DNA of 64,000 nt from Mesorhizobium sp. B4-1-4 (GTDB lineage Bacteria; Pseudomonadota; Alphaproteobacteria; Rhizobiales; Rhizobiaceae): the NCBI RefSeq assembly GCF_006439395.2, contig NZ_CP083950.1, forward strand, positions 2,480,001 to 2,544,000, read 5' to 3'. Shown piece by piece: positions 41,284-51,078 of the stretch (its first letter is position 1; every line of letters begins with the position of its first letter). Under the pieces are notes generated by a model. It searched no databases and was not told the origin of the DNA. It was given only the letters and a program-made list of their open reading frames with translations. The translations under genes were made by a program, and so were the position numbers.

Positions 41284-41850
41284 ATGCGTCCCGGAACGGT
41301 AATCGTGCTGCTTTGGCTGATCTGGGTGGTGTCATGGGCGGCTGCCGCCTTCTGGGCGGATCCGGTGGCCAAACGTGCCGACCTTGGGTCGGAGATGCGC
41401 TACCGGATGGTGATGGTGTTTGGCGCGGTCCTGTTCCTGCTTCCGGCACACAATTATTATGGGCGCCTGCGACTGTGGGTTCCCGATCTTGCCGTGGCCT
41501 GGATATGTGTTGTGCTGATCGCTGTCGGCTTCGGCTTCTCGTGGTGGGCAAGGCTGCATCTTGGCCGTCTCTGGTCGGGCAATGTCACCGCCAAGGCAGG
41601 GCACCGTGTCGTCGACAGCGGCCCCTACAGCCTCGTTCGCCATCCGATCTACACAGGATTGCTTCTGGCGATTCTTGCCACCATGGCGGCAAAAGGAACT
41701 GTCTGGGGCATTGCCGGCGCGCTCCTGCTCATCATCGGCATCGTCATGAAGGCGAAGCTCGAAGAGCGTTTCCTGCGCGGCGAACTCGGAACCGCCTATG
41801 ACGACTATGCCAGGCGTGTGCCGATGCTGGTGCCGTTCGCTCCCGCCTGA
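41284..41850 (+). CDS. Isoprenylcysteine carboxyl methyltransferase-type membrane protein
   Basis: Membrane methyltransferase of the ICMT/PEMT group. It has 188 residues with about five hydrophobic segments. The SAM-binding signature DSGPYSLVRHPIYTGLLLA and the C-terminal KLEERFLRGELGTAYDDYARRVP are diagnostic. Bacteria do not prenylate cysteine in the eukaryotic way, so the natural acceptor is unknown. Confidence 0.88.
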   Translation: MRPGTVIVLLWLIWVVSWAAAAFWADPVAKRADLGSEMRYRMVMVFGAVLFLLPAHNYYGRLRLWVPDLAVAWICVVLIAVGFGFSWWARLHLGRLWSGNVTAKAGHRVVDSGPYSLVRHPIYTGLLLAILATMAAKGTVWGIAGALLLIIGIVMKAKLEERFLRGELGTAYDDYARRVPMLVPFAPA

Positions 41851-41874
41851 CGCGCGGCCGGAGCCCCCCGCAGG

Positions 41875-42996
41875 TCAGAGCATCCTCAGCAACGCGCCGC
41901 CTATCGAATACCCCGCGCCAAAAGCGCAGATCAGGCCGAAATCGCCGGGCTTCATGTCGGCATGGTTTTCCGACAGCGCGACGATGGCGCCGGCGCCCGC
42001 CGTGTTGCCGAGCCGCTCCAGCACCATCGGCGCGCGGTCGTGGCCGACCTCGTGGCCGAACGCCAGTTTCAGGATCATCGCGTTCATGCGCGCATTGGCC
42101 TGGTGCAGCCAGAAGCGACGGACGGCCTGCGGCGTCAGCCCATGTTCAGCCAGGAATTCGACGATGAATTTGTGCCCGGCGACGGTGACTTCCTTGAACA
42201 CCTTGTTGCCGACCTGCTTGATGAGGTTGCCCTCCAGGTCGATCATGTAGGGATCATCCTGGGCGGTGCGGGTGTGGTAGCCCAGATTGGTGCGGATGTT
42301 GTTCGACATCTGCGTCCAGATGCGGGTGTCGAGCACCTCGAAGCGTTCCGGCCGCTTTTCGCCCAAAGCGAGCCCCTCCACCACCATTGCCACCGAAGCG
42401 TCGCCGAAGATGAAATGCGTCTGCCGGTCGCGGAAATTGAGATGGCCGGTGATGATTTCGGGCGTGGTGACTAGAATACGCTTGTGCGCGCCCGAGCGCA
42501 CCAGATTGACCGCCATGTGCAATGCCGCCGCCGCCGACGAACAGCCAAGCCCCATGTCGAAGCCGGCCCCTTTGGTGCCCAACGCCTCCTGCATTTCAAT
42601 GGCGATGGCCGGATATGGCCTTTGCTGATGCGAGGACGAGCAGATCACCAGATCTATCTCCGACGGGTCGATGCCGGCATGGGCGATCGCCTTCCTGGCC
42701 GAAGCGATGCCGAACTCGGCCTGCAGCGACAGGACGTCATCCGGCCGCGCCGGAATGCACGGTGCCATGCGGGTCGGGTCGAGAATGCCTTCGCGTTCGA
42801 TCACATGGCGGCTGCGCACGCCCGAAGCGTGGACGATGAAATCGGCGTCCGACTTCTGCAGCAGCGTCCCGCCCGTGGCCTGGCGCCGCTCGTTCTCGGT
42901 GTCGACCCAGCTGTTGAAGCTTTCGACCAGCTCTTCATTGGTGATGACAGGTTGAGGAATTTCAGCGCCGATGCCGCTGATGATGACGCGATGCAT
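41875..42996 (-). CDS. Beta-ketoacyl-ACP synthase III-like protein
   Basis: FabH-type thiolase-fold condensing enzyme. It has 373 residues, longer than typical FabH (about 320). The catalytic triad is visible: Cys152 in MGLGCSSAAAA, His in FWLHQANARMN and Asn in LGNTAGAG. The extra length is mainly in the N-terminal part (TGGTLLQKSDADFIVHASGV...). It may start a special fatty acid or secondary-lipid chain and not the main FAS pathway. Two tandem palindromes lie about 85-125 bp upstream. Confidence 0.88.
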   Translation of the reverse strand: MHRVIISGIGAEIPQPVITNEELVESFNSWVDTENERRQATGGTLLQKSDADFIVHASGVRSRHVIEREGILDPTRMAPCIPARPDDVLSLQAEFGIASARKAIAHAGIDPSEIDLVICSSSHQQRPYPAIAIEMQEALGTKGAGFDMGLGCSSAAAALHMAVNLVRSGAHKRILVTTPEIITGHLNFRDRQTHFIFGDASVAMVVEGLALGEKRPERFEVLDTRIWTQMSNNIRTNLGYHTRTAQDDPYMIDLEGNLIKQVGNKVFKEVTVAGHKFIVEFLAEHGLTPQAVRRFWLHQANARMNAMILKLAFGHEVGHDRAPMVLERLGNTAGAGAIVALSENHADMKPGDFGLICAFGAGYSIGGALLRML

Positions 42997-43038
42997 ATTT
43001 CAGTCCGTCCCATCCGCAGGCGTTGCGGCTTCATGTGA

Positions 43039-43058
43039 GCGCCGAAACGCTTCGGCGC
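43039..43058. repeat. Hairpin in the fabH-like leader
   Basis: GCGCCGAA and TTCGGCGC arms around ACGC, 43 bp upstream of the fabH-like ATG. May be a leader hairpin on the transcript. Confidence 0.4.
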
Positions 43059-43078
43059 AACACTTTTCTCACTTCGCC

Positions 43079-43120
43079 GGTTTACGCCGGCTTAAACCAA
43101 AGATTTACGCCCACGTAAAC
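43079..43120. promoter_or_regulatory. Two tandem palindromic operators upstream of the fabH-like gene
   Basis: GTTTACG-CCGG-CTTAAAC (43080-43097) and ATTTACG-CCCA-CGTAAAC (43103-43120) are two copies of one pattern, TTTACG-N4-C(K)TAAA, with centres 23 bp apart. The second is a perfect 6-bp dyad. Such paired dyads are typical dimeric-repressor sites; the regulator is not identified. Confidence 0.65.
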
Positions 43121-43238
43121 CTGACTTTCACCAGGCGGACGCTTGAGAACAGGAGCGGCGCGTAGTTCTCGTATCTGAGCAGCGGAAGCGCAGGAGGCCG
43201 CCGTTTGCAGGCGAGCGTCATCCGAATCTCGAAATACC

Positions 43239-44009
43239 CTATCCGGCCCGCTTGGCGACAATGAAGATGCGGGGGAAACGCAGCAGCACCTTGCCATTCG
43301 CGGTCTTGGGATAGGCCTTGGCGATCCTGGCCGTGTAGCTGTCGAGGAACAGCTTGCGCTCGTGCCCGTCAAGCGGATCGAGGAACGGCTTCAGCCCGGT
43401 TGCCTTCACCCAGTCGACGATCGCCTCGGCATCGGCCAGCGGATGGTTGTAGATGGTATGCCAGATATCGACCCTGTCGCTGAGCGGTGACAACAGGTCG
43501 TAATAGAACGACACCGAAGGCAGCGGCGCGCGCGCCGCCCCCTTCATCTTGGCGGCAAACGGCATTTCGGCGGCGGTCTCACGCATCAGGCGGTGGGAGT
43601 CCTCGCCCATATTGTCGGGCATCTGTACGGCAAGCGCGCCACCGGGAGCAAGAAAACCCATCAGCCGCTGGAACACCGCAGGATGTTCCGGCAGCCACTG
43701 GAACACCGCATTGGCGAAGATCACATTGACCGGCTCGGCCGGTTGCCATGTGGAGGCGTCCGCCAGATCGAAACTGACGCCGGGCAGGCGCGCCCTCGCC
43801 TTTTCGATCATGTCGGGGGAGGTATCGAAGCCGCTGACCTCGGCATCCGGCCAGCGCTGGACCAGGAGCTCGGTCGAATTGCCCGGCCCGCAGCCGATGT
43901 CGACGACGCGGCGCGGAAAATCGACCGGCACCTGGGCCGCGAGATCACGCGCCGGCCGGGTGCGTTCGTCCTCGAATTTCAGATATTGGGCGGCGGACCA
44001 GTCGGCCAT
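43239..44009 (-). CDS. tam: Trans-aconitate 2-methyltransferase
   Basis: SAM-dependent methyl ester formation on trans-aconitate, a toxic by-product of the citric acid cycle. It has 256 residues from the ATG at 44009. [20 protein letters not shown] is the typical Tam N terminus; motif I is [15 protein letters not shown], followed by [13 protein letters not shown] and [14 protein letters not shown]. The small spacing to ettA (44 bp) suggests transcription with it. Confidence 0.92.
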   Translation of the reverse strand: MADWSAAQYLKFEDERTRPARDLAAQVPVDFPRRVVDIGCGPGNSTELLVQRWPDAEVSGFDTSPDMIEKARARLPGVSFDLADASTWQPAEPVNVIFANAVFQWLPEHPAVFQRLMGFLAPGGALAVQMPDNMGEDSHRLMRETAAEMPFAAKMKGAARAPLPSVSFYYDLLSPLSDRVDIWHTIYNHPLADAEAIVDWVKATGLKPFLDPLDGHERKLFLDSYTARIAKAYPKTANGKVLLRFPRIFIVAKRAG

Positions 44010-44053
44010 CTGAGCTCCTATATCGCCTTGAGAATTCGCCGCCCAGTGCCCCC

Positions 44054-45703
44054 TTACCGCGTCAGCCGCTTGTGCGTCATGCGGTGCGGGGCTGCCGCTT
44101 CGGCGCCGAGGCGGCGCAGCTTGTCCTTCTCGTACTCCTCGAAGTTGCCCTCGAACCACTCGACATGCGCGTCACCCTCGAAGGCGAGCATATGGGTGGC
44201 CATGCGGTCGAGGAACATGCGGTCGTGGCTGATGATGACGGCACAGCCGGCATAGGCTTCCAACGCGTCTTCCAGCGCGCTCAGCGTCTCGGTGTCGAGA
44301 TCGTTGGTCGGCTCGTCGAGCAGCAGCACATTGCCGCCGGTCTTGAGCATCTTTGCCAGGTGCACGCGGTTGCGCTGGCCGCCCGAGAGGTTGCCGACCT
44401 TCTGCTGCTGGTCGCCGCCGCGGAAGTTGAAGGACGAGCAGTAGGCGCGGCTGTTGACCTCGTGCTTGCCGAGCTTGATGACTTCGGCGCCGCCGGAGAT
44501 TTCTTCCCACACCGTCTTGTTCGGATCGAGCGCGTCACGGCTCTGGTCGACATAGCCGAGCTTGACCGTCTCGCCGATGCGGACCGAGCCCGCATCCGGC
44601 TTCTCCTGGCCGGTGAACGTCTTGAACAGCGTCGTCTTGCCGGCGCCGTTCGGGCCGATGACGCCGACGATGCCGCCCGGCGGCAGCCTGAATGACAGGT
44701 TTTCGATCAGAAGCTCGTCGCCGAAGCCCTTGCTGAGGTTCTCGACCTCGATGACGACATTGCCCAGCCGCTCGCTCGACGGGATGACGATCTGCGTGTC
44801 GGTCGGCTTGCGGTTCTGCGACTGCTCGACCAGTTCCTCATAGGCCTTGATACGCGCCTTCGACTTGGTCTGGCGCGCCTTTGGCGAGGACTGGATCCAT
44901 TCGCGTTCGCGCCAGATCGACTTCTGTCGGGCGTCGTCCTCGCGGCCTTCCTGGATCAGGCGCTTGGCCTTGGCGTCTAGATATCTGGTGTAGTTGCCCT
45001 CGTACGGAATGCCGCGACCACGATCGAGTTCGAGAATCCAGCCGGTGACATTGTCGAGGAAGTAGCGATCGTGGGTGATGATCAGCACCGAGCCCGGATA
45101 GTCGCGCAGGTGCTTTTCCAGCCACGCCGTGGTCTCGGCGTCGAGATGGTTGGTCGGCTCGTCAAGCAGCAGCAGATCGGGCTGCTGCAGCAGCAGCCGG
45201 CAGAGCGCCACGCGGCGACGCTCGCCTCCCGACAGGTTGGTCACCTCGGACTCGCCCGGCGGGCACTGCAGCGCGTCCATCGCCATCTCGACCTGCTGCT
45301 CGAGATCCCAAAGGTTCAGCCGATCCATCTCGTCCTGGAGCTTTGCCGACTCGTCCGCCGTCTCGTCGGAATAGTTCATCATCAGCTCGTTGTAGCGCTC
45401 GATGATGGCTGTCTTCCTGGCGACGCCGTCCATGACGTTTTCCATCACGGTCTTGCTGTTGTCGAGCTGCGGTTCCTGCGCCAGGTAGCCCACGGTCGCG
45501 CCCTCGGCCAGCCACGCCTCGCCCTGGAACTCCTTGTCGAGCCCGGCCATGATGCGCAGGATGGTCGACTTACCCGAGCCGTTCGGCCCGAGAATGCCGA
45601 TCTTGGCGTCCGGATAGAAAGACAGATAAACGTTATCGAGCACCTTCTTGGTGCCATAGGCCTTCGACAGGCCGGACATGTGATAGATGAACTGGCGTGC
45701 CAC
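44054..45703 (-). CDS. ettA: Energy-dependent translational throttle protein EttA (ABC-F)
   Basis: Cytoplasmic ABC-F ATPase that binds the ribosomal E site and gates entry into elongation. It has 549 residues from the GTG at 45703, which has AGGGAA 9 bp upstream; the start [17 protein letters not shown] aligns with EttA N termini. There are two ABC cassettes, each with Walker A (GPNGSGKST and GPNGAGKTT) and signature ([15 protein letters not shown] and [15 protein letters not shown]), and no membrane domain. Confidence 0.94.
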   Translation of the reverse strand: MARQFIYHMSGLSKAYGTKKVLDNVYLSFYPDAKIGILGPNGSGKSTILRIMAGLDKEFQGEAWLAEGATVGYLAQEPQLDNSKTVMENVMDGVARKTAIIERYNELMMNYSDETADESAKLQDEMDRLNLWDLEQQVEMAMDALQCPPGESEVTNLSGGERRRVALCRLLLQQPDLLLLDEPTNHLDAETTAWLEKHLRDYPGSVLIITHDRYFLDNVTGWILELDRGRGIPYEGNYTRYLDAKAKRLIQEGREDDARQKSIWREREWIQSSPKARQTKSKARIKAYEELVEQSQNRKPTDTQIVIPSSERLGNVVIEVENLSKGFGDELLIENLSFRLPPGGIVGVIGPNGAGKTTLFKTFTGQEKPDAGSVRIGETVKLGYVDQSRDALDPNKTVWEEISGGAEVIKLGKHEVNSRAYCSSFNFRGGDQQQKVGNLSGGQRNRVHLAKMLKTGGNVLLLDEPTNDLDTETLSALEDALEAYAGCAVIISHDRMFLDRMATHMLAFEGDAHVEWFEGNFEEYEKDKLRRLGAEAAAPHRMTHKRLTR

Positions 45704-45929
45704 GCGCGCTTTCCCTGAAACTGACTGAATTGTCGATCTGAATGGAGGTTGGCCGCTATGTAGGCGATGCGGCGGCGAACGGCAATCGCTTTTGCGGGCC
45801 AGGCACACGGGGAAGTGCCCGCCGAGAGACGACGTTTCTGCCGGACACGCCCCTGCTGAAGGCTTCGATTACCCTTCCGCATCTGTCCGCGACTGGCACG
45901 CCGGCTTACCGGAAGCGGCGGTCCAGCGC

Positions 45930-46937
45930 TTACTGGAAGCCGATCGGATCGACCGTGCCCACTGGGCAGCCGGCCTTGTTGGTGGGAACCGATGCCAGCA
46001 GCAGGTCCTTCAGCGAACTGGAGGGACCGATCGGGCCGGCGAGGCCGAGCGTCAGTTCGCCGATCAGCCGCCGGCCGCTCGACGGATCGATGACGCAGGA
46101 AACGCGCACCCGATCCCCTGCCCCCGAGCCGAAGGCCTGGTCGAAGGCGCTGCGGATCTGGTCGGCCGTCAGTTTGCCGCCGATGTTCTTGGTAAAGAGA
46201 TCGCGCACAGGCGAGCTGTTCACTTCGCGCATCAGGCTGAGTGCGTCGGAAAAATACTCCTGCTGGCTCTTGCCGTAGCAGGTGCCGTGTTTGATCCATT
46301 CATGCCGCTCGAGCTTCGAAGCGGTGCCCGGCATCACCTTGTCGAGCTCCGCGCGGGTACCGGCGTCAAGGTTGACCGGCGGCAGGTCCTGCCAGTGGGC
46401 AGGATTGTCGTTGGCCTTGTCGCCGGCCGAAACCTGGCAATAGAAATTGCCGTTCGGCTGTGGCCACAGGCCGTGCAAGGTGAAATTGGTGGCGTCGAAT
46501 TCGCTCGGATTCTGCGCCTTGCATTCGGCCTTGTTCGACTTGGTCTCGCAAAAGGCCGGCTGCCAGCTCAGCGCGAAGACATATTCGGGTTTTCCCGAAG
46601 CCGCCGGCTTGTCTTGCCTACCAGGAGCCGCCGGAACCGTCGCGGCGCTGCTGCCCGAGAGATGGCCACAACTGACCTTCACCCAGCGACGCTCCGGGTC
46701 GGCGCCGGGCACCTGGATCAGATAGTGCGTCGGCGCATCCTTGTTGCCGGCAAGCAGTTGGTAGCCCTTTCCGGCATCGGTCGAGACATTGCCCGGGTTC
46801 TTGCCGTTCTTGATGGCCTGCGTTGCCGGACAGACGGCGTCGGCGACGAAAGTGCCGCTCAGCTTGACGTCGGCACGCGCTGCACTGGCCAGCGATGCCG
46901 CCAACAATGCCAATCCGAAAACAACACCAATGCGCAT
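45930..46937 (-). CDS. Secreted T2-family ribonuclease
   Basis: Periplasmic or secreted endoribonuclease. It has 335 residues from the ATG at 46937. The signal peptide MRIGVVFGLALLAASLASAA is followed by a 90-residue N-terminal extension (cysteines in VCPATQA and VSCGHLSG) and the RNase T2 domain, with CAS-1 FTLHGLWPQ and CAS-2 HEWIKHGTCYG, both histidines present. E. coli RNase I lacks such an extension. It stands alone, 226 bp from ettA. Confidence 0.92.
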   Translation of the reverse strand: MRIGVVFGLALLAASLASAARADVKLSGTFVADAVCPATQAIKNGKNPGNVSTDAGKGYQLLAGNKDAPTHYLIQVPGADPERRWVKVSCGHLSGSSAATVPAAPGRQDKPAASGKPEYVFALSWQPAFCETKSNKAECKAQNPSEFDATNFTLHGLWPQPNGNFYCQVSAGDKANDNPAHWQDLPPVNLDAGTRAELDKVMPGTASKLERHEWIKHGTCYGKSQQEYFSDALSLMREVNSSPVRDLFTKNIGGKLTADQIRSAFDQAFGSGAGDRVRVSCVIDPSSGRRLIGELTLGLAGPIGPSSSLKDLLLASVPTNKAGCPVGTVDPIGFQ

Positions 46938-47126
46938 AAGAATCCCCGCTGAAGCAAATGGGTGACAGACTGCCGCTGTCTCCATGTCAGAATTGCGATA
47001 TTTTGCTGACCAAACGCAAGAAACATCGTTGGGCAAAAAGCGGTTGGTGTGGATTGACGCAAAACCGGCGGCAGGCGCACACAGGTCAGACGCCATGAGG
47101 CGAACCGGGGGTGGAAACCAGCCTGC

Positions 47127-48059
47127 ATGCCATTCAACCAGCAACGCCTGGTCCGCTCGCCGACCGGCGCCGAGCTCAACCTCTTCGTCAGGCAGGCCGA
47201 TGGCCGGCCGCGCGCGGTCGTCCAGATCAATCATGGTCTTGCCGAGCATGCCGCGCGCTATGCCCGCTTTGCCGATTTCCTTGGCTCGCGCGGATTCCAC
47301 GTCTATGCCCATGATCATCGCGGCCATGGCCGTACCAAGGCGCCGGACGCGCCGCTCGGCAGATTCGCCGACAGGAATGGACCGGCCAAGGTGATCGCCG
47401 ATGTCGATGCCGTCCACGATCTGATCGCCGGGGAACGCCCAGGCCTGCCGGTCATCCTCTTCGGCCACTCGATGGGCGCGTCCGTGGCGCTGAATTTCCT
47501 TTTGGGCCATTCATCCCGCATCCATGCCGCCGCGATCTGGAACGGCAATTTTTCGCAAGACCTGCTTGGACAGCTGGCGCTCGGCATCCTTGCCTGGGAG
47601 CGGATGCGGCTGGGCTCGGACGTTCCGTCGCGGCTGCTGCCGAAACTCACCTTCCAGGCCTGGGGCAAGGCGGTGCCCAATCATCGCACACCGTTCGACT
47701 GGCTGTCGCGCGACGAGGCGGAGGTGGCGAGATACATCGCCGATCCGCTGTGCGGCTGGGATGCCTCTATCTCGATGTGGCGCGACGTGGTCTCGATGGC
47801 GCTCAATGGCGGCAAGGATGCCGGCTTCGTTGGTGTCCGGCGCGACCTTCCCGTCGCCATCGTCGGCGGCGAGAAAGACCCCGCCTCGGACTATGGCAAG
47901 GGCATCACCCATCTCGCCAACCGCATGCGCAAGATGGGTTTTTCGAATCTCGTATCAAAGGTTTACGCCGACACTCGCCACGAAAGCCTGAACGAGGTGA
48001 ACCGCGACATCGTCATGGACGATTTCGCGGCCTGGGCGGATAGCGCCCTGAAAGCGTGA
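47127..48059 (+). CDS. Alpha/beta hydrolase, monoacylglycerol-lipase-like
   Basis: It has 310 residues. NHGLAEHAARYARFADFL and YAHDHRGHGRTK are typical of the monoglyceride lipase/lysophospholipase group. The nucleophile elbow is GHSMGAS (Ser), with Asp in GGEKDPAS and His in DTRHESLNE completing the triad. No signal peptide is present, so it acts in the cytoplasm, probably on a lipid ester. Confidence 0.9.
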   Translation: MPFNQQRLVRSPTGAELNLFVRQADGRPRAVVQINHGLAEHAARYARFADFLGSRGFHVYAHDHRGHGRTKAPDAPLGRFADRNGPAKVIADVDAVHDLIAGERPGLPVILFGHSMGASVALNFLLGHSSRIHAAAIWNGNFSQDLLGQLALGILAWERMRLGSDVPSRLLPKLTFQAWGKAVPNHRTPFDWLSRDEAEVARYIADPLCGWDASISMWRDVVSMALNGGKDAGFVGVRRDLPVAIVGGEKDPASDYGKGITHLANRMRKMGFSNLVSKVYADTRHESLNEVNRDIVMDDFAAWADSALKA

Positions 48060-48167
48060 CCGAGCCAGTTCGTTGGCCCATTGCAAGGGTCGTGACAGCC
48101 GCCGTCGGGCTTGATAGAGGCTCTGCTTTCGCAGCAATCACGGTGATTGCGGCAACCACGGTGATTT

Positions 48168-49343
48168 ATGGCTGAGCCCCCGCTGAAAGGCGTCCGCGTC
48201 GTCGAACTCGCCCGCATCCTCGCCGGGCCCTGGGCCGGGCAATTGCTTGCCGATCTCGGCGCCGATGTCATCAAGGTGGAAAGCCCCAATGGCGGCGACG
48301 ACACCCGCAAATGGGGCCCGCCCTTTGTCATGAGCCATGACGGCGAGAATCTGTCGGCCGCGTATTATCATTCCTGCAATCGCGGCAAGCGCTCCATCGC
48401 CATCGACTTCTCGACGCCCGGCGGCGCCGAGACCGTGCGCCGGCTGGTCGCGACGTCGGATGTGCTGATCGAAAACTTCAAGCTCGGCGGCTTGAAGAAG
48501 TACGGGCTCGATTATGACAGCCTGCGCAAGATCAACCCGCGCCTGGTCTACTGCTCCATCACCGGCTTCGGCCAGGATGGACCCTATGCGCCCCGCGCCG
48601 GCTACGATTTTATCATCCAGGCCATGGCCGGCATGATGTCGATCACCGGCGAGGCCGGCCGCGAGCCGCAAAAGGCCGGCGTCGCCATATCGGATCTCTT
48701 CACCGGTCTTTATTCGGTCGTCGCCATCCAGGCAGCCCTGCGCCATGCCGAGCAGACCGGCGAGGGCCAGCACATCGACATGGCGCTCTTCGACACTCAG
48801 ATCTCGGCGCTCGGCAACCAGAACCTCAACTATCTCGTCTCCGGCAAGTCGCCGGTGCAGATGGGCAATGCGCATATGAACATCGCCCCTTACGAAGTGC
48901 TTCCGGTCAGGGACGGCCACATCATCCTTGCCGTCGGCAATGACGGCCAGTTCGCCAAATTCTGCGCCGCCGTCGGACTGGACGATTTGCCTGCCAATCC
49001 CGACTTCGCCACCAACCCCGCCCGCGTCGCCAACCGCGTGAAGCTGCGCGAGCGCATCGTCGAGGCGCTGAAGTCTCTCGACCGCGATCCGCTGCTGGCA
49101 AAGCTCGAAGCGGCAAGCGTGCCGGCGAGCCCGATCAACACGATCGGCCAGATGTTCGCCGACCCGCAGACGATTGCGCGCGGCATGCGGCTCGACCTCG
49201 ACGACGGCCATGGCAACCTGCTGCCCTCGGTACGCGCCCCGATGGTGATGTCCGGCACGCCGCTGGTCTATGAGCGCCCCTCGCCGCGCCTGGGCGAACA
49301 CACAAAAGAAATCCTTGCCGAACTGGAGAGGTCTGAAAAATGA
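48168..49343 (+). CDS. Family III CoA-transferase (CaiB/BaiF)
   Basis: Transfers CoA between carboxylic acids without a free acyl-CoA hydrolysis step. It has 391 residues. LKGVRVVELARILAGPWAGQLLADLGADVIKVE is split across the family's N-terminal block; NLSAAYYHSCNRGKRSIAID follows, and Asp176 in VAISDLFTGL is the likely catalytic aspartate. The stop overlaps the ThDP-enzyme gene by ATGA. Formyl-CoA transferase shares this family and is often paired with oxalyl-CoA decarboxylase, but the partner here is of a different type. Confidence 0.9.
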   Translation: MAEPPLKGVRVVELARILAGPWAGQLLADLGADVIKVESPNGGDDTRKWGPPFVMSHDGENLSAAYYHSCNRGKRSIAIDFSTPGGAETVRRLVATSDVLIENFKLGGLKKYGLDYDSLRKINPRLVYCSITGFGQDGPYAPRAGYDFIIQAMAGMMSITGEAGREPQKAGVAISDLFTGLYSVVAIQAALRHAEQTGEGQHIDMALFDTQISALGNQNLNYLVSGKSPVQMGNAHMNIAPYEVLPVRDGHIILAVGNDGQFAKFCAAVGLDDLPANPDFATNPARVANRVKLRERIVEALKSLDRDPLLAKLEAASVPASPINTIGQMFADPQTIARGMRLDLDDGHGNLLPSVRAPMVMSGTPLVYERPSPRLGEHTKEILAELERSEK

Positions 49344-50989
49344 AGACCGGCGGACAACTGATCGTCGACGCGCTCGAAGCCAACGGCACCGACCGCATCT
49401 ATTGCGTGCCTGGCGAATCCTACCTCGCGGTTCTCGACGCGCTGCATGATTCCACGATCCGCACCATCGTCTGCCGCCAGGAAGGCGGCGCGGCGATGAT
49501 GGCCGACTGCCACGGGCGCCTGACCGGCAAGCCCGGCGTCTGCTTCGTCACCCGCGGCCCCGGCGCCACCAATGCGTCGGCCGGCATCCACATCGCCATG
49601 CAGGATTCCATACCGCTCATCCTGTTCATCGGCCAGGTCGCCAGCCACGCCAAGGAGCGCGAGGCGTTCCAGGAAGTCGATTACAAGAGGTTCTTCGGCG
49701 ACATCGCGAAATGGGTGGTCGAGATCGACGACGCGTCACGCATCCCGGAGTTCGTCACCCGCGCCTTCGCGGTGGCGACATCGGGCCGTCCCGGCCCGGT
49801 GGTGATCTCGCTGCCGGAAGACATGCTGACCAGCGTCGTCGAGGCGCCTGCCGTCTTGCCGCACACGCCGGTCGACACCCGTCCGGGCGAAGCAGAACTC
49901 GATGCGCTGGAAACGCTGTTGGCCAAGTCCATCAGGCCCTTCGTTATCCTTGGCGGCACGCGCTGGGACACGGAGGCCGTGGCACGGATGCGCGCCATCG
50001 CCGAGGCGTGGTCGCTGCCGGTCGGCTGTTCCTTCCGCCGCCAGATGCTGTTCGACCATCTGCATCCGAACTATGCCGGCGATGTCGGCATCGGTATCAA
50101 CCCGAAGCTTGCCACCGCCATCAAGCAGGCCGATCTTGTGCTGCTGATCGGCGGTCGTATGGGCGAGATGCCCTCATCCGACTACACATTGCTGAAGAGC
50201 CCCTACCCGGACCAGACGCTGGTGCATGTCCATGCGGACGCCGGCGAACTTGGCCGCGTCTACCGGCCGACGCTGGCCATCAACGCCTCGCCATCCGCCT
50301 TTGTCGAAGCCTTCGCCAGCCGCAAGCCGGCCTCCGACCCGGCATGGGCGGCCGAGACGCCAAGACTGCACGCCGCCTATCTCGACTGGTCGACACCGCC
50401 GGAAAGCGGTCCCGGCCCGGTTCAGATGGGGCCGATCATGAATTATCTCGAAAAAATGCTGCCGGACGACGCTATCCTCACCAACGGCGCCGGCAACTAT
50501 GCCACCTGGGTGCATCGCTTCCACCGCTTCCGCCGCTTCGCCACGCAGGCGGCGCCGACGTCCGGCTCGATGGGCTATGGCACGCCTGCCGCGGTCGCCG
50601 CCAAGGAGCTGTTTCCGGAACGCACCGTGGTCGCGTTTGCCGGCGATGGCTGCTTCCTGATGAACGGGCAGGAATTCGCCACCGCCGTGCAGTACGACCT
50701 GCCGATTATCGTCGTGGTCGTCAACAATGGCATTTACGGCACCATTCGCATGCATCAGGAGCGCGAATATCCTGGCCGCGTGGTTGCGACCGACCTCAAG
50801 AACCCCGACTTCGCGTCGCTGGCCCGAGCCTATGGCGGCCATGGGGAGACGGTGGAGAAGACGTCCGATTTCGCAGCCGCCTTCGAGCGTGCGCGCGCCA
50901 GCGGCAAGCCGTCGGTCGTCGAAATCCGGCTCGATCCGGAGGCGATCACACCGACCCGGACGATGACCCAGATCCGCGACAAGAGCTGA
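49340..50989 (+). CDS. Thiamine-diphosphate-dependent enzyme, acetolactate-synthase-like
   Basis: It has 549 residues, three-domain ThDP enzyme. The catalytic glutamate is Glu48 in CRQEGGAAMMADCHGR, GKPGVCFVTRGPGATNA follows, and the ThDP/Mg motif is AGDGCFLMNGQE through VVNN. It resembles acetolactate-synthase-type proteins of unknown substrate; there is no partner regulatory subunit. Overlap with the CoA-transferase suggests a shared pathway on a 2-oxo acid or its CoA ester. Confidence 0.87.
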   Translation: MKTGGQLIVDALEANGTDRIYCVPGESYLAVLDALHDSTIRTIVCRQEGGAAMMADCHGRLTGKPGVCFVTRGPGATNASAGIHIAMQDSIPLILFIGQVASHAKEREAFQEVDYKRFFGDIAKWVVEIDDASRIPEFVTRAFAVATSGRPGPVVISLPEDMLTSVVEAPAVLPHTPVDTRPGEAELDALETLLAKSIRPFVILGGTRWDTEAVARMRAIAEAWSLPVGCSFRRQMLFDHLHPNYAGDVGIGINPKLATAIKQADLVLLIGGRMGEMPSSDYTLLKSPYPDQTLVHVHADAGELGRVYRPTLAINASPSAFVEAFASRKPASDPAWAAETPRLHAAYLDWSTPPESGPGPVQMGPIMNYLEKMLPDDAILTNGAGNYATWVHRFHRFRRFATQAAPTSGSMGYGTPAAVAAKELFPERTVVAFAGDGCFLMNGQEFATAVQYDLPIIVVVVNNGIYGTIRMHQEREYPGRVVATDLKNPDFASLARAYGGHGETVEKTSDFAAAFERARASGKPSVVEIRLDPEAITPTRTMTQIRDKS

Positions 50990-51047
50990 AGCGAAGGCAG
51001 CCTGCTGCCTTTCGCCGGCCGTGCTGAGCTAAGGACTCGTTTGGCGA

Positions 51048-51069
51048 AAGGGGCGGTGCGCCGCCCCTT
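51048..51069. terminator. GC-rich hairpin between converging genes
   Basis: AAGGGGCGG and CCGCCCCTT around TGCG, 58 bp after the ThDP-enzyme stop and 10 bp past the CHRD stop. No long T-run follows either side. Confidence 0.5.
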
Positions 51070-51078
51070 CCGACCGCG

